Program-made: the position numbers and the translations under genes
The notes under the pieces: generated by a model
Databases searched by the model: none
Seen by the model: only the letters and a program-made list of their open reading frames with translations
Told to the model about the DNA's origin: nothing
In this document: in pieces, positions 1 to 7,774 of the stretch
Numbering within the stretch: the first letter of the stretch is position 1
Layout: each line of letters opens with the position of its first letter
Assembly (NCBI GenBank): GCA_964655245.1
Contig: CAZZLQ010000013.1
Span: forward strand, 1-38,893
Source: JBEIHI01 sp964655245
GTDB taxonomy: Bacteria; Bdellovibrionota; UBA2394
Length of the DNA: 38,893 nt
Direction of reading: 5' to 3'

Positions 1-887
1 GATGAAATGGTGACTTTGTGTTTTTCCGCAAAGCTGAGAGTTTCTCTGATCACTTCATTGGGTGTGAGATGTCCGATGTTGAGCGATGCGCTTAGCGCAG
101 AGTGATAGACAAAATCCGAGTGAGGGGGAATAGCGTCTTCATACGGACCAAACTGAGCAAATCGATGCTGAAGAAAATCCTGCAAAAGTTTAAGCGCTCC
201 TTTTCGATCCGTGGGAAGCCAGAAATTTTTGAGATCTCCGGGATGATCTGGAAAAAACTTTTCAATGATCGCGGCAACCTTAGAGAAATCGTCATCCTGC
301 TTTGTTAAAGATTTCGTGATTTCCGGAGGGTTTAGTTTGGCAGGGAGAGGCTTTCGATTGTCCTCATCGAAACTCCATTGGCCTCCTGTAGGCTTCAAGT
401 TCTTGTCGACGAGGATCTTCAATCGCTTTCGCTGACTCTCGTAAAAGTTCTTCATGAAGGGGCGCTTCACTGATTTGAGATAGGATGCAAACTGATCGCG
501 AGTGGTCAGGAACATGGGTGAGGGGTGCAAGACGAGTTCGACCCCCGCAGTTTTGAGTGATTTCTTCAGTTCATCCTCAAAAAACTTGTCCTCAATTTCG
601 TAGCAATGAATGGTCTTAGTGCGGTTTTCCTTAATGAATTTAATGAGTTTACTGTTTAATGAACTGTGATCAGTGAGGGGCTCATAGTGCACAGTTTGAC
701 GCGCTTGCATTAAACTAGAGTGATATCTTCGCATGGAAAGCAGGAAGAAGAGGATCTTGTGTTTATGATATTTGAAGTGAGTACACAGGCCATGATCCTC
801 GGCCATAAAGATCGGAATATTTTCGACGGCGAGTTTAGGAAACAGTTGACTGCCAAGAATGAGTAGTACGTCCGTAGAGTTTCGCAT
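1..887 (-). CDS. FeS-type photolyase/cryptochrome (PhrB/CryPro family), C-terminus beyond window
   Basis: About 295 residues read without a stop from ATG at 885-887 to the left edge, so the C-terminal half is missing. The N-terminus has the Rossmann-like opening LLILGSQLF of DPRP-type photolyases. The family hallmark GGQWSFDEDNRKPLP sits near residue 170. Members of this family are flavin-dependent (6-4) photolyases or cryptochromes with a [4Fe-4S] cluster; the cluster cysteines would lie outside the window. Expected role: light-driven DNA repair or light sensing in the cytoplasm. It is divergent from a GbsR-type regulator with about 80 bp between starts. Family assignment is firm; repair versus sensing cannot be told. 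Confidence 0.85.
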   Translation of the reverse strand, partial: MRNSTDVLLILGSQLFPKLAVENIPIFMAEDHGLCTHFKYHKHKILFFLLSMRRYHSSLMQARQTVHYEPLTDHSSLNSKLIKFIKENRTKTIHCYEIEDKFFEDELKKSLKTAGVELVLHPSPMFLTTRDQFASYLKSVKRPFMKNFYESQRKRLKILVDKNLKPTGGQWSFDEDNRKPLPAKLNPPEITKSLTKQDDDFSKVAAIIEKFFPDHPGDLKNFWLPTDRKGALKLLQDFLQHRFAQFGPYEDAIPPHSDFVYHSALSASLNIGHLTPNEVIRETLSFAEKHKVTIS

Positions 888-967
888 TACCGAAACTTTA
901 TCATCGTTAAGACCGCCAGTTGAGCTTTCCTTGTGATTTTCTAGGTGGCATCATAGGAGGTGAATTT

Positions 968-1528
968 ATGGCTCCGGATCAGCAATGGTCATGTCCCCAG
1001 ATTAGCGATCTTGCTAATCAGATAGGAAGCTTCCTTCAGTATTGGGGGTTTAAGCGCGTTCATGGAAGAATCTGGACGGTTCTTTATTTGTCCAAAAATG
1101 ATTTAGATGCTGCGGCCCTCAGACATCGATTGAAGATATCGAAAGCGTTAGTGAGTTTGTCGATGCGAGATCTACTTCGCTATGGTGTGGTTCAGGAAGT
1201 AGGAAAGAGCCGGCGTGGAACAACTTTGTATCGTGCAACCAACGATGTTCGTCACGCAGTTGTCAAAGTTTTGCAAGAGCGTGAGTACGAGATGATTTCA
1301 AAGATTTCGAATGCTCATAAGGAATGTGAGCGAATTGATACCACGAACTTGAATCGCCTCGACATTGATGGTGATCGTCTCAAGTCATTGTCCGAAATGA
1401 TTGGTTTGGCCTCATCCTTGATTCAAGGCGTGCTCGACAATCATTCCACTTCTCCTCAGATCCTTGCAGGCTTTGTAAGTATGCTTAAGTCTAAGGACGG
1501 GGAAGCTGAAGTTTCTTCCAGAGAATAA
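968..1528 (+). CDS. GbsR/MarR-family transcriptional regulator
   Basis: A 186-residue cytoplasmic protein. The start at 968 has GGAGGTG five bases upstream; a longer reading from 920 lacks such a site. Residues 10-90 match the GbsR winged helix, with a WGF..VHGRIW motif, a recognition-helix stretch KISKALVSLSMRDLL, and a wing with basic residues near GKSRRGTTLY. The rest is helical and probably mediates dimerisation. GbsR proteins usually repress neighbouring genes in response to small molecules; the ligand is unknown. It is divergent from the photolyase and its last 38 bp overlap the 3' end of the convergent membrane-protein gene. Confidence 0.75.
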   Translation: MAPDQQWSCPQISDLANQIGSFLQYWGFKRVHGRIWTVLYLSKNDLDAAALRHRLKISKALVSLSMRDLLRYGVVQEVGKSRRGTTLYRATNDVRHAVVKVLQEREYEMISKISNAHKECERIDTTNLNRLDIDGDRLKSLSEMIGLASSLIQGVLDNHSTSPQILAGFVSMLKSKDGEAEVSSRE

Positions 1529-1922
1529 GAGTTTTTCCAAAAAAGATGACCAGACAAATGGCTGCAACAATGTGGATGATGGGCCATCGTCCCGCATGAG
1601 CAATCGTCCCGGTAATGATTGAAACGACCAGTATTGCAAGACCAACGAATCCGCTCGCCTGCGCATTCTTCATGGTGACGCGCAGTGTTTCTCGAGATGA
1701 GTCCGTGAGATTCCCTGAGACAACTGCTTCTTCCAGTAGCCGCTGTGAGTTTTGAGAGAGAATGAAATGGCTCACGATGCCGAAAGCGAGACTTCCTAGG
1801 GCCAGAATGAGATGCAGAATGGGAGACGTCTCAGCTGACTGGCTCAGAAAAAACCCCGTCAAGAGATTCCCAACAATCATGAGGGTCGAGAAAGCCCAAA
1901 GCATGATGCCTGTGGTGAACAA
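1491..1922 (-). CDS. Four-helix membrane protein of unknown function at end of ccm operon
   Basis: A 143-residue protein with four predicted membrane helices, at about residues 5-27, 33-55, 90-110 and 115-136. The TTG start at 1922 lies one base after the ccmD stop, and AAGGAG lies about ten bases upstream inside ccmD, so translation is probably coupled. Several histidines sit in or near helices, including the stretch AHAGRWPIIH. I do not recognise a named family. As the last gene of the ccm run it may be a lineage-specific membrane component of haem handling, but that is position-based inference. Its end overlaps the convergent regulator gene. Confidence 0.6.
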   Translation of the reverse strand: MFTTGIMLWAFSTLMIVGNLLTGFFLSQSAETSPILHLILALGSLAFGIVSHFILSQNSQRLLEEAVVSGNLTDSSRETLRVTMKNAQASGFVGLAILVVSIITGTIAHAGRWPIIHIVAAICLVIFFGKTLILWKKLQLPRP

Positions 1923-1923
1923 C

Positions 1924-2049
1924 CTAGCGCTTCTCCTTAAGCTTCGATTCGATTTTCTTCATGCGAATCCAGAGATAGATGAAACCGGCCATCAGGACTG
2001 CCCACAAAGAAACGAAGCCAAGAACGAATGAAAAATAGGTATCAGGCAT
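1924..2049 (-). CDS. ccmD: Heme exporter protein CcmD
   Basis: A 41-residue protein with one membrane helix (about residues 8-28) followed by a very basic tail rich in Lys and Glu. This is the usual CcmD plan, where the small protein helps release haem-loaded CcmE from the CcmABC complex. The ATG overlaps the end of ccmC (ATGCCTGA), and the stop is one base before the next gene. Sequence conservation in CcmD is weak, so the call rests on size, topology, basic tail and position directly after ccmC. Confidence 0.75.
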   Translation of the reverse strand: MPDTYFSFVLGFVSLWAVLMAGFIYLWIRMKKIESKLKEKR

Positions 2050-2692
2050 TGAGAGTCTCCTCTGCTTTGGTGATGCGATAAAAAAGCCAAACATACATTC
2101 CTGCTAAGCAGAGAAAGCTCACGGTCATCAGTTCAAGTGCTAGCTGGTAATCCGCCGGCAATCCCTCAGGATTGCGCAGAACCGAAGGGTGAACCCCTCG
2201 CCAGAGCTTTACGCTGAGATGAATGAGCGGAATATCCAGGACGGCAATGATTGCCAAAATCGCTCCGACGATGGCCCCGCGATGGGACTGCTGTCTGTCA
2301 TTGAAAAGCTTTCGAGTAAAAAAATAAGCGAGCATCAGAACAAACACCACAAAGGTGGTGGTCAGTCGAGGATCCCAAGTCCAATAAACACCCCAGATCG
2401 GCTTTGCCCAGATGGGGCCTGAAATCATCACGATCGATCCAAAGAGAATTGCTCCCGCCATGGAGGAGCGAGCAAGTCTATCCATCTCCACCTTGCGTTG
2501 CGCAAGAAAGATCGCTGAGGCAATTCCTGAAACGACCAGGCATCCGTACATCGCAAAGGCCGAAGGGACATGGAAGAAAAAAATCTTTTGAACAAAACCC
2601 TGCCCAGCCTCAGGTGCGAGATTCAACAGGACAAAACCAAGTGAAAAGCCGCTTAGAATCAAGGTTGCCAGAGGCAAAATCAACGCCGCCAT
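2042..2692 (-). CDS. ccmC: Heme exporter protein CcmC
   Basis: A 216-residue inner-membrane protein with six hydrophobic helices. It carries the tryptophan-rich haem-handling motif as WGVYWTWDPRLT near residues 100-112. Flanking periplasmic histidines are in FFHVPSA (about residue 41) and in the RGVHPS segment (about 168). CcmC binds haem and loads it onto CcmE. The length is slightly shorter than the E. coli protein (about 245). It is 19 bases downstream of ccmB and overlaps ccmD. Confidence 0.93.
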   Translation of the reverse strand: MAALILPLATLILSGFSLGFVLLNLAPEAGQGFVQKIFFFHVPSAFAMYGCLVVSGIASAIFLAQRKVEMDRLARSSMAGAILFGSIVMISGPIWAKPIWGVYWTWDPRLTTTFVVFVLMLAYFFTRKLFNDRQQSHRGAIVGAILAIIAVLDIPLIHLSVKLWRGVHPSVLRNPEGLPADYQLALELMTVSFLCLAGMYVWLFYRITKAEETLNA

Positions 2693-2711
2693 AAGACCGA
2701 TCGTAATGATC

Positions 2712-3332
2712 TTAGATCAATTCGTCGAAGAAAAACTCAAAGAGAAAGAAGCTGAGAAAGCTGCCAATGACGAGAAATGACAAAACAAGAGACATCCAAT
2801 TCCAGCTCCAACCCTCTGAAAGGCCATAGGCTGCAAGGACAAGAGGAGTGCTTAAGGGCATGAAGAAAATGGAAAACAAAAACTCGCGTTCTATTTGAAG
2901 CATAAGGCCCAGGAGAGTTCCAAAGGGGGCAAGGGCACATGAGACAAAGAGCGAGACCGTCAGGAGGTGAGCCCAGGGCAGATCTCTTGGACTCCAAAAG
3001 ACCAAAATCAGTAATAAGTAGAACAGGCTCAACAAAAACAGCAGTCCGATATGAGCAATCATCTGAGAAAGCAAGATCTGCCATCGGGGAGTCTTAAATG
3101 CTAGGTAGAGAGAAAAGGTGTTGAAGCGATGCTCTTGAGCAAAGCTGCGATAAAAGAGGGCGGTCGAAGAAAAGAAAAATGTAATCCAGTAGGCTGTTTT
3201 CCATGGGATCGACTCAAACGAAAATCGATCCATGCTAAATTGCAAAATCAAAAGCAATGGCACGCCAAGCCATAGAGCAGGCCATAAGATGAAACGCGCG
3301 TTACGAAGATCCTTTTGTAAGAGGGATTTCAT
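2712..3332 (-). CDS. ccmB: Heme exporter protein CcmB
   Basis: A 206-residue membrane protein with about six helices, starting MKSLLQKDLRNARF like the family. It is the permease subunit of the CcmAB ABC module, which uses ATP to release haem-bound CcmE from CcmC. Its ATG overlaps the ccmA stop as ATGA. Length is close to typical (about 220). Motifs in CcmB are weak, but hydrophobic pattern, length and position between ccmA and ccmC agree. Confidence 0.88.
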   Translation of the reverse strand: MKSLLQKDLRNARFILWPALWLGVPLLLILQFSMDRFSFESIPWKTAYWITFFFSSTALFYRSFAQEHRFNTFSLYLAFKTPRWQILLSQMIAHIGLLFLLSLFYLLLILVFWSPRDLPWAHLLTVSLFVSCALAPFGTLLGLMLQIEREFLFSIFFMPLSTPLVLAAYGLSEGWSWNWMSLVLSFLVIGSFLSFFLFEFFFDELI

Positions 3333-3895
3333 GGAAGAGTCACCGTCCTGGTGGCGAGAGAGTCAAAGTCCCCCTCGCGATGCGAGGTCACTAAGAATGC
3401 AGTGCCCGAAAACTTCATTCGTTCGATTTCAGTGCGAGCGCTAAGACGAGCCTCGGTGTCTAGTGGGCTTAGAGCTTCATCCAAAAGATAAAGCGGCAGA
3501 TTAAGTGACAGGAAAATGCCCAATTCAACTCGGCGCTGCCAGCCCAGGCTCAGATGATCAAATCGCTTGTGGCGAAGATGTTCAATCGATTCGAGGAGTT
3601 TCGTGGCGCATTTTCTCTGGGCAAGGGATTCAACCCATTCGATATTTTCGCTGACCCTCCAGCTTCCCATCAGAGTGGGCTCAATGCCCACGCATCCGAT
3701 GGTGTCTGGAAGCCCTAGAATCTCGCCTCGATCGGGTCGAAGGCGTCGCTGAAGCATTTTCAGCACGGATGTTTTGCCGGATCCATTGGGACCTTTAAGG
3801 GTGATCAGTTCACCGGATTTCAAAAAAAAGCTGAGAGGGGCAAGTTGAAAATCCCCACGTTTGATAGATATATCTTGAACCTTAAGATCGATCAT
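3329..3895 (-). CDS. ccmA: Heme exporter ATP-binding protein CcmA, altered Q-loop and signature
   Basis: A 188-residue ABC ATPase. I take ATG at 3895, which overlaps the previous gene by 14 bases; the reading frame extends further upstream, but those residues do not resemble CcmA. Walker A is GPNGSGKT (35-42), Walker B is YLLDE (136-140), and the switch histidine is in TSH (172). Two usual residues differ. The Q-loop glutamine is Glu (GIEP, residue 72), and the signature LSxGQ reads LSLGW (115-119). With CcmB it should power release of holo-CcmE. The family is clear; whether ATPase activity is normal is not. Confidence 0.9.
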   Translation of the reverse strand: MIDLKVQDISIKRGDFQLAPLSFFLKSGELITLKGPNGSGKTSVLKMLQRRLRPDRGEILGLPDTIGCVGIEPTLMGSWRVSENIEWVESLAQRKCATKLLESIEHLRHKRFDHLSLGWQRRVELGIFLSLNLPLYLLDEALSPLDTEARLSARTEIERMKFSGTAFLVTSHREGDFDSLATRTVTLP

Positions 3896-4955
3896 CGCTT
3901 GACCATAGTTTCTCAAGCAGGAGAAGTCGTCGCAACTGATATTCTGAGTCTTCAATGAGCTTTTGAGCCTTGATGGTCTCAAGAGCTTTGAGCTGTTGGA
4001 GAAGATCGGTTCGGTTCATCACTGCAGTCGCAGGAGCTAACTTGCGGCGACTAAGCAGTACAACGAGGACCAACAGAAGCGCAAACATCATCAATGGAAG
4101 CCAATGGGAAAAGCGAATTTGTAGCGGTAGACCTGAGATCCGAAAATCCAAGTCACTCACCGGTGTTGAAAACCGCCGCTCGTAGGTCGCAATGAGTTGT
4201 CCATCAAAATACTTGGTGCCTACGGTAGCGTCGCTGGCAAAGCTCGGCTTTACCCCAGAAGTTGCAATACCCATGCTGATCTGCTCAATAGGAGCGCTTA
4301 GCTTTTGTTTGAAGGAGACTGATCCTCGTTTCTTTTCCATCTTATAGCTGAGGGAGAAGAGCGTTCGACCGGGAATCAGAGGTGTACTCAGAATGACATC
4401 ATTGTTTTCGATTCGAGCGGAATCAGCATTGATTCCAGCGCCACGCTCGAGATCGAACGCTGAAGAAGGAATTGAAAATCGAAAGGTCTCCGCCTTTTCA
4501 CCCTCTCCTTTGCCAAGGTAGGTTTTGTCCGAGGGATTGACGACCAGGAACTGCTGAGAGACGACGATTCCTTCTTCAGCAGAAGAGACAAAGAGGCGAG
4601 TGTCTTCGATTCGAAGCGAAACGTCCTCGCGAGTGGAGGGATGAGCGTAGATCTCAAGAGGCAGAGGATATCCCACTCGAAACATTTCAGAAAAATACGT
4701 AACGCCCTGATAGTTGACTCGAGCCACCATCGTCGCATCAGTCTTGTTAAGACGAAATGAAGCCACGCCCTGAGAGTTGCTATTCCCTTTGAGCGTTTCT
4801 GTGACTTGCCCAGACTCATCGAGCTTGATGAGTTCCAATTCCTGGTTGGCCACGGGCTTTCCGCCCACGCTCACGCGGACCTGCTGGGCCTTTGAGTTGG
4901 CAAAAACAGCCGTTGAGGTGGCCAATATCAACAAAATGAGTCCGAGCATTTTCAT
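3882..4955 (-). CDS. Exported, membrane-anchored protein of the ccm operon, unknown function
   Basis: 357 residues. A signal peptide (residues 1-19, cleavage after VFA) is followed by a domain resembling carboxypeptidase-regulatory or Ig-like repeats (about 25-95). Next comes a beta-rich periplasmic region with alternating polar and hydrophobic stretches, one membrane helix at about 285-307, and a cytoplasmic helical tail. The tail pattern (LLQQLKALE ... IEDSEYQLRRLLLLEKLW) resembles the short helical hairpin of CcmI-like proteins. It starts within the end of the ccmI-like gene and overlaps ccmA, so it belongs to the operon. I do not recognise it as a standard Ccm subunit; a lineage-specific role in apocytochrome or haem handling is inference. 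Confidence 0.7.
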   Translation of the reverse strand: MKMLGLILLILATSTAVFANSKAQQVRVSVGGKPVANQELELIKLDESGQVTETLKGNSNSQGVASFRLNKTDATMVARVNYQGVTYFSEMFRVGYPLPLEIYAHPSTREDVSLRIEDTRLFVSSAEEGIVVSQQFLVVNPSDKTYLGKGEGEKAETFRFSIPSSAFDLERGAGINADSARIENNDVILSTPLIPGRTLFSLSYKMEKKRGSVSFKQKLSAPIEQISMGIATSGVKPSFASDATVGTKYFDGQLIATYERRFSTPVSDLDFRISGLPLQIRFSHWLPLMMFALLLVLVVLLSRRKLAPATAVMNRTDLLQQLKALETIKAQKLIEDSEYQLRRLLLLEKLWSSDDRS

Positions 4956-5290
4956 TTTTGCCCACCTCTGAGCTCCGTTAGAATGCCGTTAAGCGTTGAA
5001 TTGCTGGATTCAAAATCAGAAATCTTTGAGGAGATCTCAGCCACATCGGCGAGCAAATCCACCTTTAAGATCTCGCAGTCTTCTTTGGAGATTTTTTGAA
5101 TGGAGTAATCTGTTTCGAGGTCCATGAGATTGGACATTAAGCGCTCCCGCTCCTGAATGAGTCGCTGGTACGACTGAAAGTCCTTGGAAGCCATTTGGTT
5201 CGTCTTGCTCTTGAATAAAACCGGCCAAAAGGCGAAGAGTCCAACGCCAGCCGTGATGAGTACACAGACACTCCACCAAGCCAGAAGCAT
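4952..5290 (-). CDS. CcmI-like small membrane protein
   Basis: 112 residues with one N-terminal membrane helix (about 4-25). A coiled helical segment follows, with the pattern ERERLMSNLMDLETDYSIQK then ISKEDCEILKVDLL. This matches the helical hairpin after the first helix of CcmI (LLEERDRLLEALRDLEFDY...GKISEEDY type). No TPR domain follows, so it is a short form. Full-length CcmI binds apocytochrome c and passes it to CcmH/CcmF. It lies one base after ccmF and overlaps the next gene by 4 bp. It could equally be a small scaffold unrelated to apocytochrome binding. Confidence 0.65.
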   Translation of the reverse strand: MLLAWWSVCVLITAGVGLFAFWPVLFKSKTNQMASKDFQSYQRLIQERERLMSNLMDLETDYSIQKISKEDCEILKVDLLADVAEISSKISDFESSNSTLNGILTELRGGQK

Positions 5291-5291
5291 T

Positions 5292-7259
5292 CTAACTCCT
5301 TCGCCTCAATGAAAATCCCGGCATCATGCTAATGATAGCTCCGAGGATCAAAACAAACCCTCCCGTCCAAAGAAGAGAGATAAGAGGGTTGAGTGTGATA
5401 TGAATCTTGCTCACTTGAGTTTGCGGATCAATGGAGCCCAGGGTGAAATAAACATCTTCCTTCACCCGAGAGTAGATATCGACTTCTGTCGATGGTTGCT
5501 CTTGAGCTTTGTAAAAGTATCGGGCGGGGCGCATCTCTTTGACAAAGCGATCCCCAATGAACAAATCAACAATGCCATAGGTCTCTATCTGGTTTGTTCG
5601 ATCCTGTTGGTCGATGCCTTTGAATCGGATGGTGTACTCTTCGATGTACTGAACATCACCTGGCTTCATATCAAACTCGTAGATCTTCTTGTAAACGGCG
5701 CCGGCGATTCCCGCGAAGATCAATACCAAGCCTAAGTGAACAATATAGCCACCGTATTTGCGATTGTTCTTAAGAATCGCTCGCCCCATAGCGGTCCAGA
5801 GGTTCTCACCGAACTGAATCTGGCGAGCCCGTGCACCGGCATAGAACTCCATCAGCAGAGTTGTGACAACGAATCCAACCCCAAAGCCTGTTGCTAGAAC
5901 ATACCAATCAAACATTTGAAGCAGTGCTAACCCCCCAGCACAGATCACTCCGACAATGGTTGGCCATACAAATGAACGCTGCAAATTTTCTTTGCTCGCC
6001 TTCTTCCAGCCAATCATGGGACCAATCCCCGTCAAGATGAGCAAGGCAATACCCAAATAAGCCAAATGCTGATTGAAAAACGGCGGACCAATGACGATTC
6101 GTTTTCCCGTGACCAATTCCGAGAATGTCGGAAAGAGCGTCGCGTAGAGAATGAAAAACGCCGAGCCCACCAACAAGATATTGTTGACGACAAAGGCGAA
6201 CTCTTTGGACAAAAACGATTCAAAAATATTGGAGGATTTGAGTTCTTTGCTTCGATAGGCAATCAGAGCCCAACTGACGACGAGAGTGATCAGCAAAAAT
6301 CCAAGAAAGTAATAGCCAATATCTGATCGCGCAAAGCTGTGAACGCTTTGAACGACTCCCGATCGAGTGAGATAGGTTCCCAAAATGGTCAGACAGAAGC
6401 TCAAGACCACGAGATGCATATTCCAAAATTTGAGCATCCCTCGCTTTTCTTGAATCATCACGGAGTGGATAAAGGCCGATGCTGTAAACCAAGGCATGAT
6501 CGCGGCATTCTCAACAGGATCCCAACCCCAAAAGCCGCCCCAACCCAATTCGACATAGGCCCACTGAGCGCCAAGCAAATTTCCGATGGAGAGAAAGAGC
6601 CAAGCAAGCAAAGTCCAAAATCTCGTTGTCACAATCCAGCGCGCATCCAATCGATTGGAGAGCAGGGCGCTGATGGCAAAGGCAAAGGGCACGGACATTC
6701 CCACAAAACCTAGGTAGAGGCTGGGAGGATGGATTGCCATCGAGGGGTTCTGCAGAAGGGGATTGAGTCCTCTTCCGTCCTGGGGTGCCATGGGGAACAC
6801 GCGAAAGGGGCCGTCGCTATAGATCAAGAGGCAAGCAAAGAAAATCAGAATGAATGAAAACACAGTGATGGCGTAGGGAAGCAGAGATCGATCAGTGTCT
6901 CTGTGGGTGAAGATGGCAGCGCTCGCAAACAAGGAGTTGAGCCAAAGCCAGAAGAGCAAGCTTCCATCTTGGCCGCCCCAGAGAGCAGTGATCTTGTAAA
7001 TGATGGGCATCTCGCGGTTGGAGTATCCGTAGACATAGCGGACGAGAAAGTTATCCGCGAGAAACTGAGAAATGAGGATCACAATGGCCAGGCTGAGGAG
7101 AATGGTTGTAGCGTACAGACCACGCTCAGAGATTCGGACGAGGGAATCGCGGCCCGTTCGACCCGCCCAGATGGACGCTGCAAAAGTAAAGAGTGCAAAG
7201 CCAAGCGCTAGAGCGAGAGAAAATTCCCCAACAAGAGGCCAGAATGAGGCCGCGTTCAT
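5292..7259 (-). CDS. ccmF: Cytochrome c haem lyase subunit CcmF
   Basis: 655 residues, the usual CcmF length, with about 15 membrane helices. The tryptophan-rich haem motif GGFWGWDPVENA lies near residues 240-252. The N-terminal pattern (ATTILLSLAIVILISQFL) and a C-terminal periplasmic domain followed by a last helix fit the family. CcmF takes haem from CcmE and, with CcmH/CcmI, attaches it to CXXCH motifs of exported cytochromes. It is 29 bases after ccmE and one base before the ccmI-like gene. Confidence 0.95.
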   Translation of the reverse strand: MNAASFWPLVGEFSLALALGFALFTFAASIWAGRTGRDSLVRISERGLYATTILLSLAIVILISQFLADNFLVRYVYGYSNREMPIIYKITALWGGQDGSLLFWLWLNSLFASAAIFTHRDTDRSLLPYAITVFSFILIFFACLLIYSDGPFRVFPMAPQDGRGLNPLLQNPSMAIHPPSLYLGFVGMSVPFAFAISALLSNRLDARWIVTTRFWTLLAWLFLSIGNLLGAQWAYVELGWGGFWGWDPVENAAIMPWFTASAFIHSVMIQEKRGMLKFWNMHLVVLSFCLTILGTYLTRSGVVQSVHSFARSDIGYYFLGFLLITLVVSWALIAYRSKELKSSNIFESFLSKEFAFVVNNILLVGSAFFILYATLFPTFSELVTGKRIVIGPPFFNQHLAYLGIALLILTGIGPMIGWKKASKENLQRSFVWPTIVGVICAGGLALLQMFDWYVLATGFGVGFVVTTLLMEFYAGARARQIQFGENLWTAMGRAILKNNRKYGGYIVHLGLVLIFAGIAGAVYKKIYEFDMKPGDVQYIEEYTIRFKGIDQQDRTNQIETYGIVDLFIGDRFVKEMRPARYFYKAQEQPSTEVDIYSRVKEDVYFTLGSIDPQTQVSKIHITLNPLISLLWTGGFVLILGAIISMMPGFSLRRRS

Positions 7260-7288
7260 GCGCCCTATTCTTCATCACCTTGAAGTGA

Positions 7289-7738
7289 TTAGTAAATAGA
7301 ATTGCCGCGCATTTTCTCGAGCGGAGGCAGGCCGCCGGGCTCGTATTTAGAAGCGCACTTAGCCATGAGGCCAGTGGCAACAAACTGATCTGATTCCTGC
7401 CCCTTTCCTTCGACCACAACCTCGGCCCCTTCCTTGAAGGTGTCGGGTGCAAAGCCCGTGTAAGAGACTTGAATCTGCTTGCCTAAATCCTCAACAATGA
7501 ACTGATAGTTTTGGCCCTCGGTTTTGATCGAACCTGCCGCCACCTTGCCAGCGAGCTTGAGTCTTTTGCCCACATACTTGGGCTGACGTTCCATGTATTC
7601 ACTGACTGTCATGTAGAACTGCAAATCTGAGCCTCGATTCATGGAGAACAAAATGACAACGACGGCAACAGAAAAAACTCCGGCAATGATCCAACCCATT
7701 GGAATTCCTTTGGGCTTTGAACTTACTTCTTGAGACAT
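7289..7738 (-). CDS. ccmE: Cytochrome c haem chaperone CcmE, cysteine (CXXXY) type
   Basis: 149 residues from the ATG at 7738, chosen because it gives a short cytoplasmic tail before the single membrane helix (about 14-33). The frame runs further upstream, but that would overlap the divergent nrnA start. The periplasmic OB-fold carries typical stretches such as RLKLAGKVAAGSI and VSYTGFAPDTF. The haem-attachment site reads AKCASKYEPG, with Cys128 in place of the classical His and Tyr132 retained. This is the CXXXY variant known from some archaea and sulfate reducers. First gene of the ccm operon. Confidence 0.92.
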   Translation of the reverse strand: MSQEVSSKPKGIPMGWIIAGVFSVAVVVILFSMNRGSDLQFYMTVSEYMERQPKYVGKRLKLAGKVAAGSIKTEGQNYQFIVEDLGKQIQVSYTGFAPDTFKEGAEVVVEGKGQESDQFVATGLMAKCASKYEPGGLPPLEKMRGNSIY

Positions 7739-7774
7739 ACAGAGGTAGTATGCCATGAAATAGAAGAGGATTAA

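Noticed and set aside
920..967. N-terminal extension of the GbsR-type regulator
   Set aside because: No ribosome-binding site at 920; a strong site lies just before the ATG at 968, inside the extended frame.
4388..4819. 143-codon frame within the 357-residue exported protein
   Set aside because: Same-strand alternative frame; the exported protein has a signal peptide, membrane helix and operon overlaps that this frame lacks.
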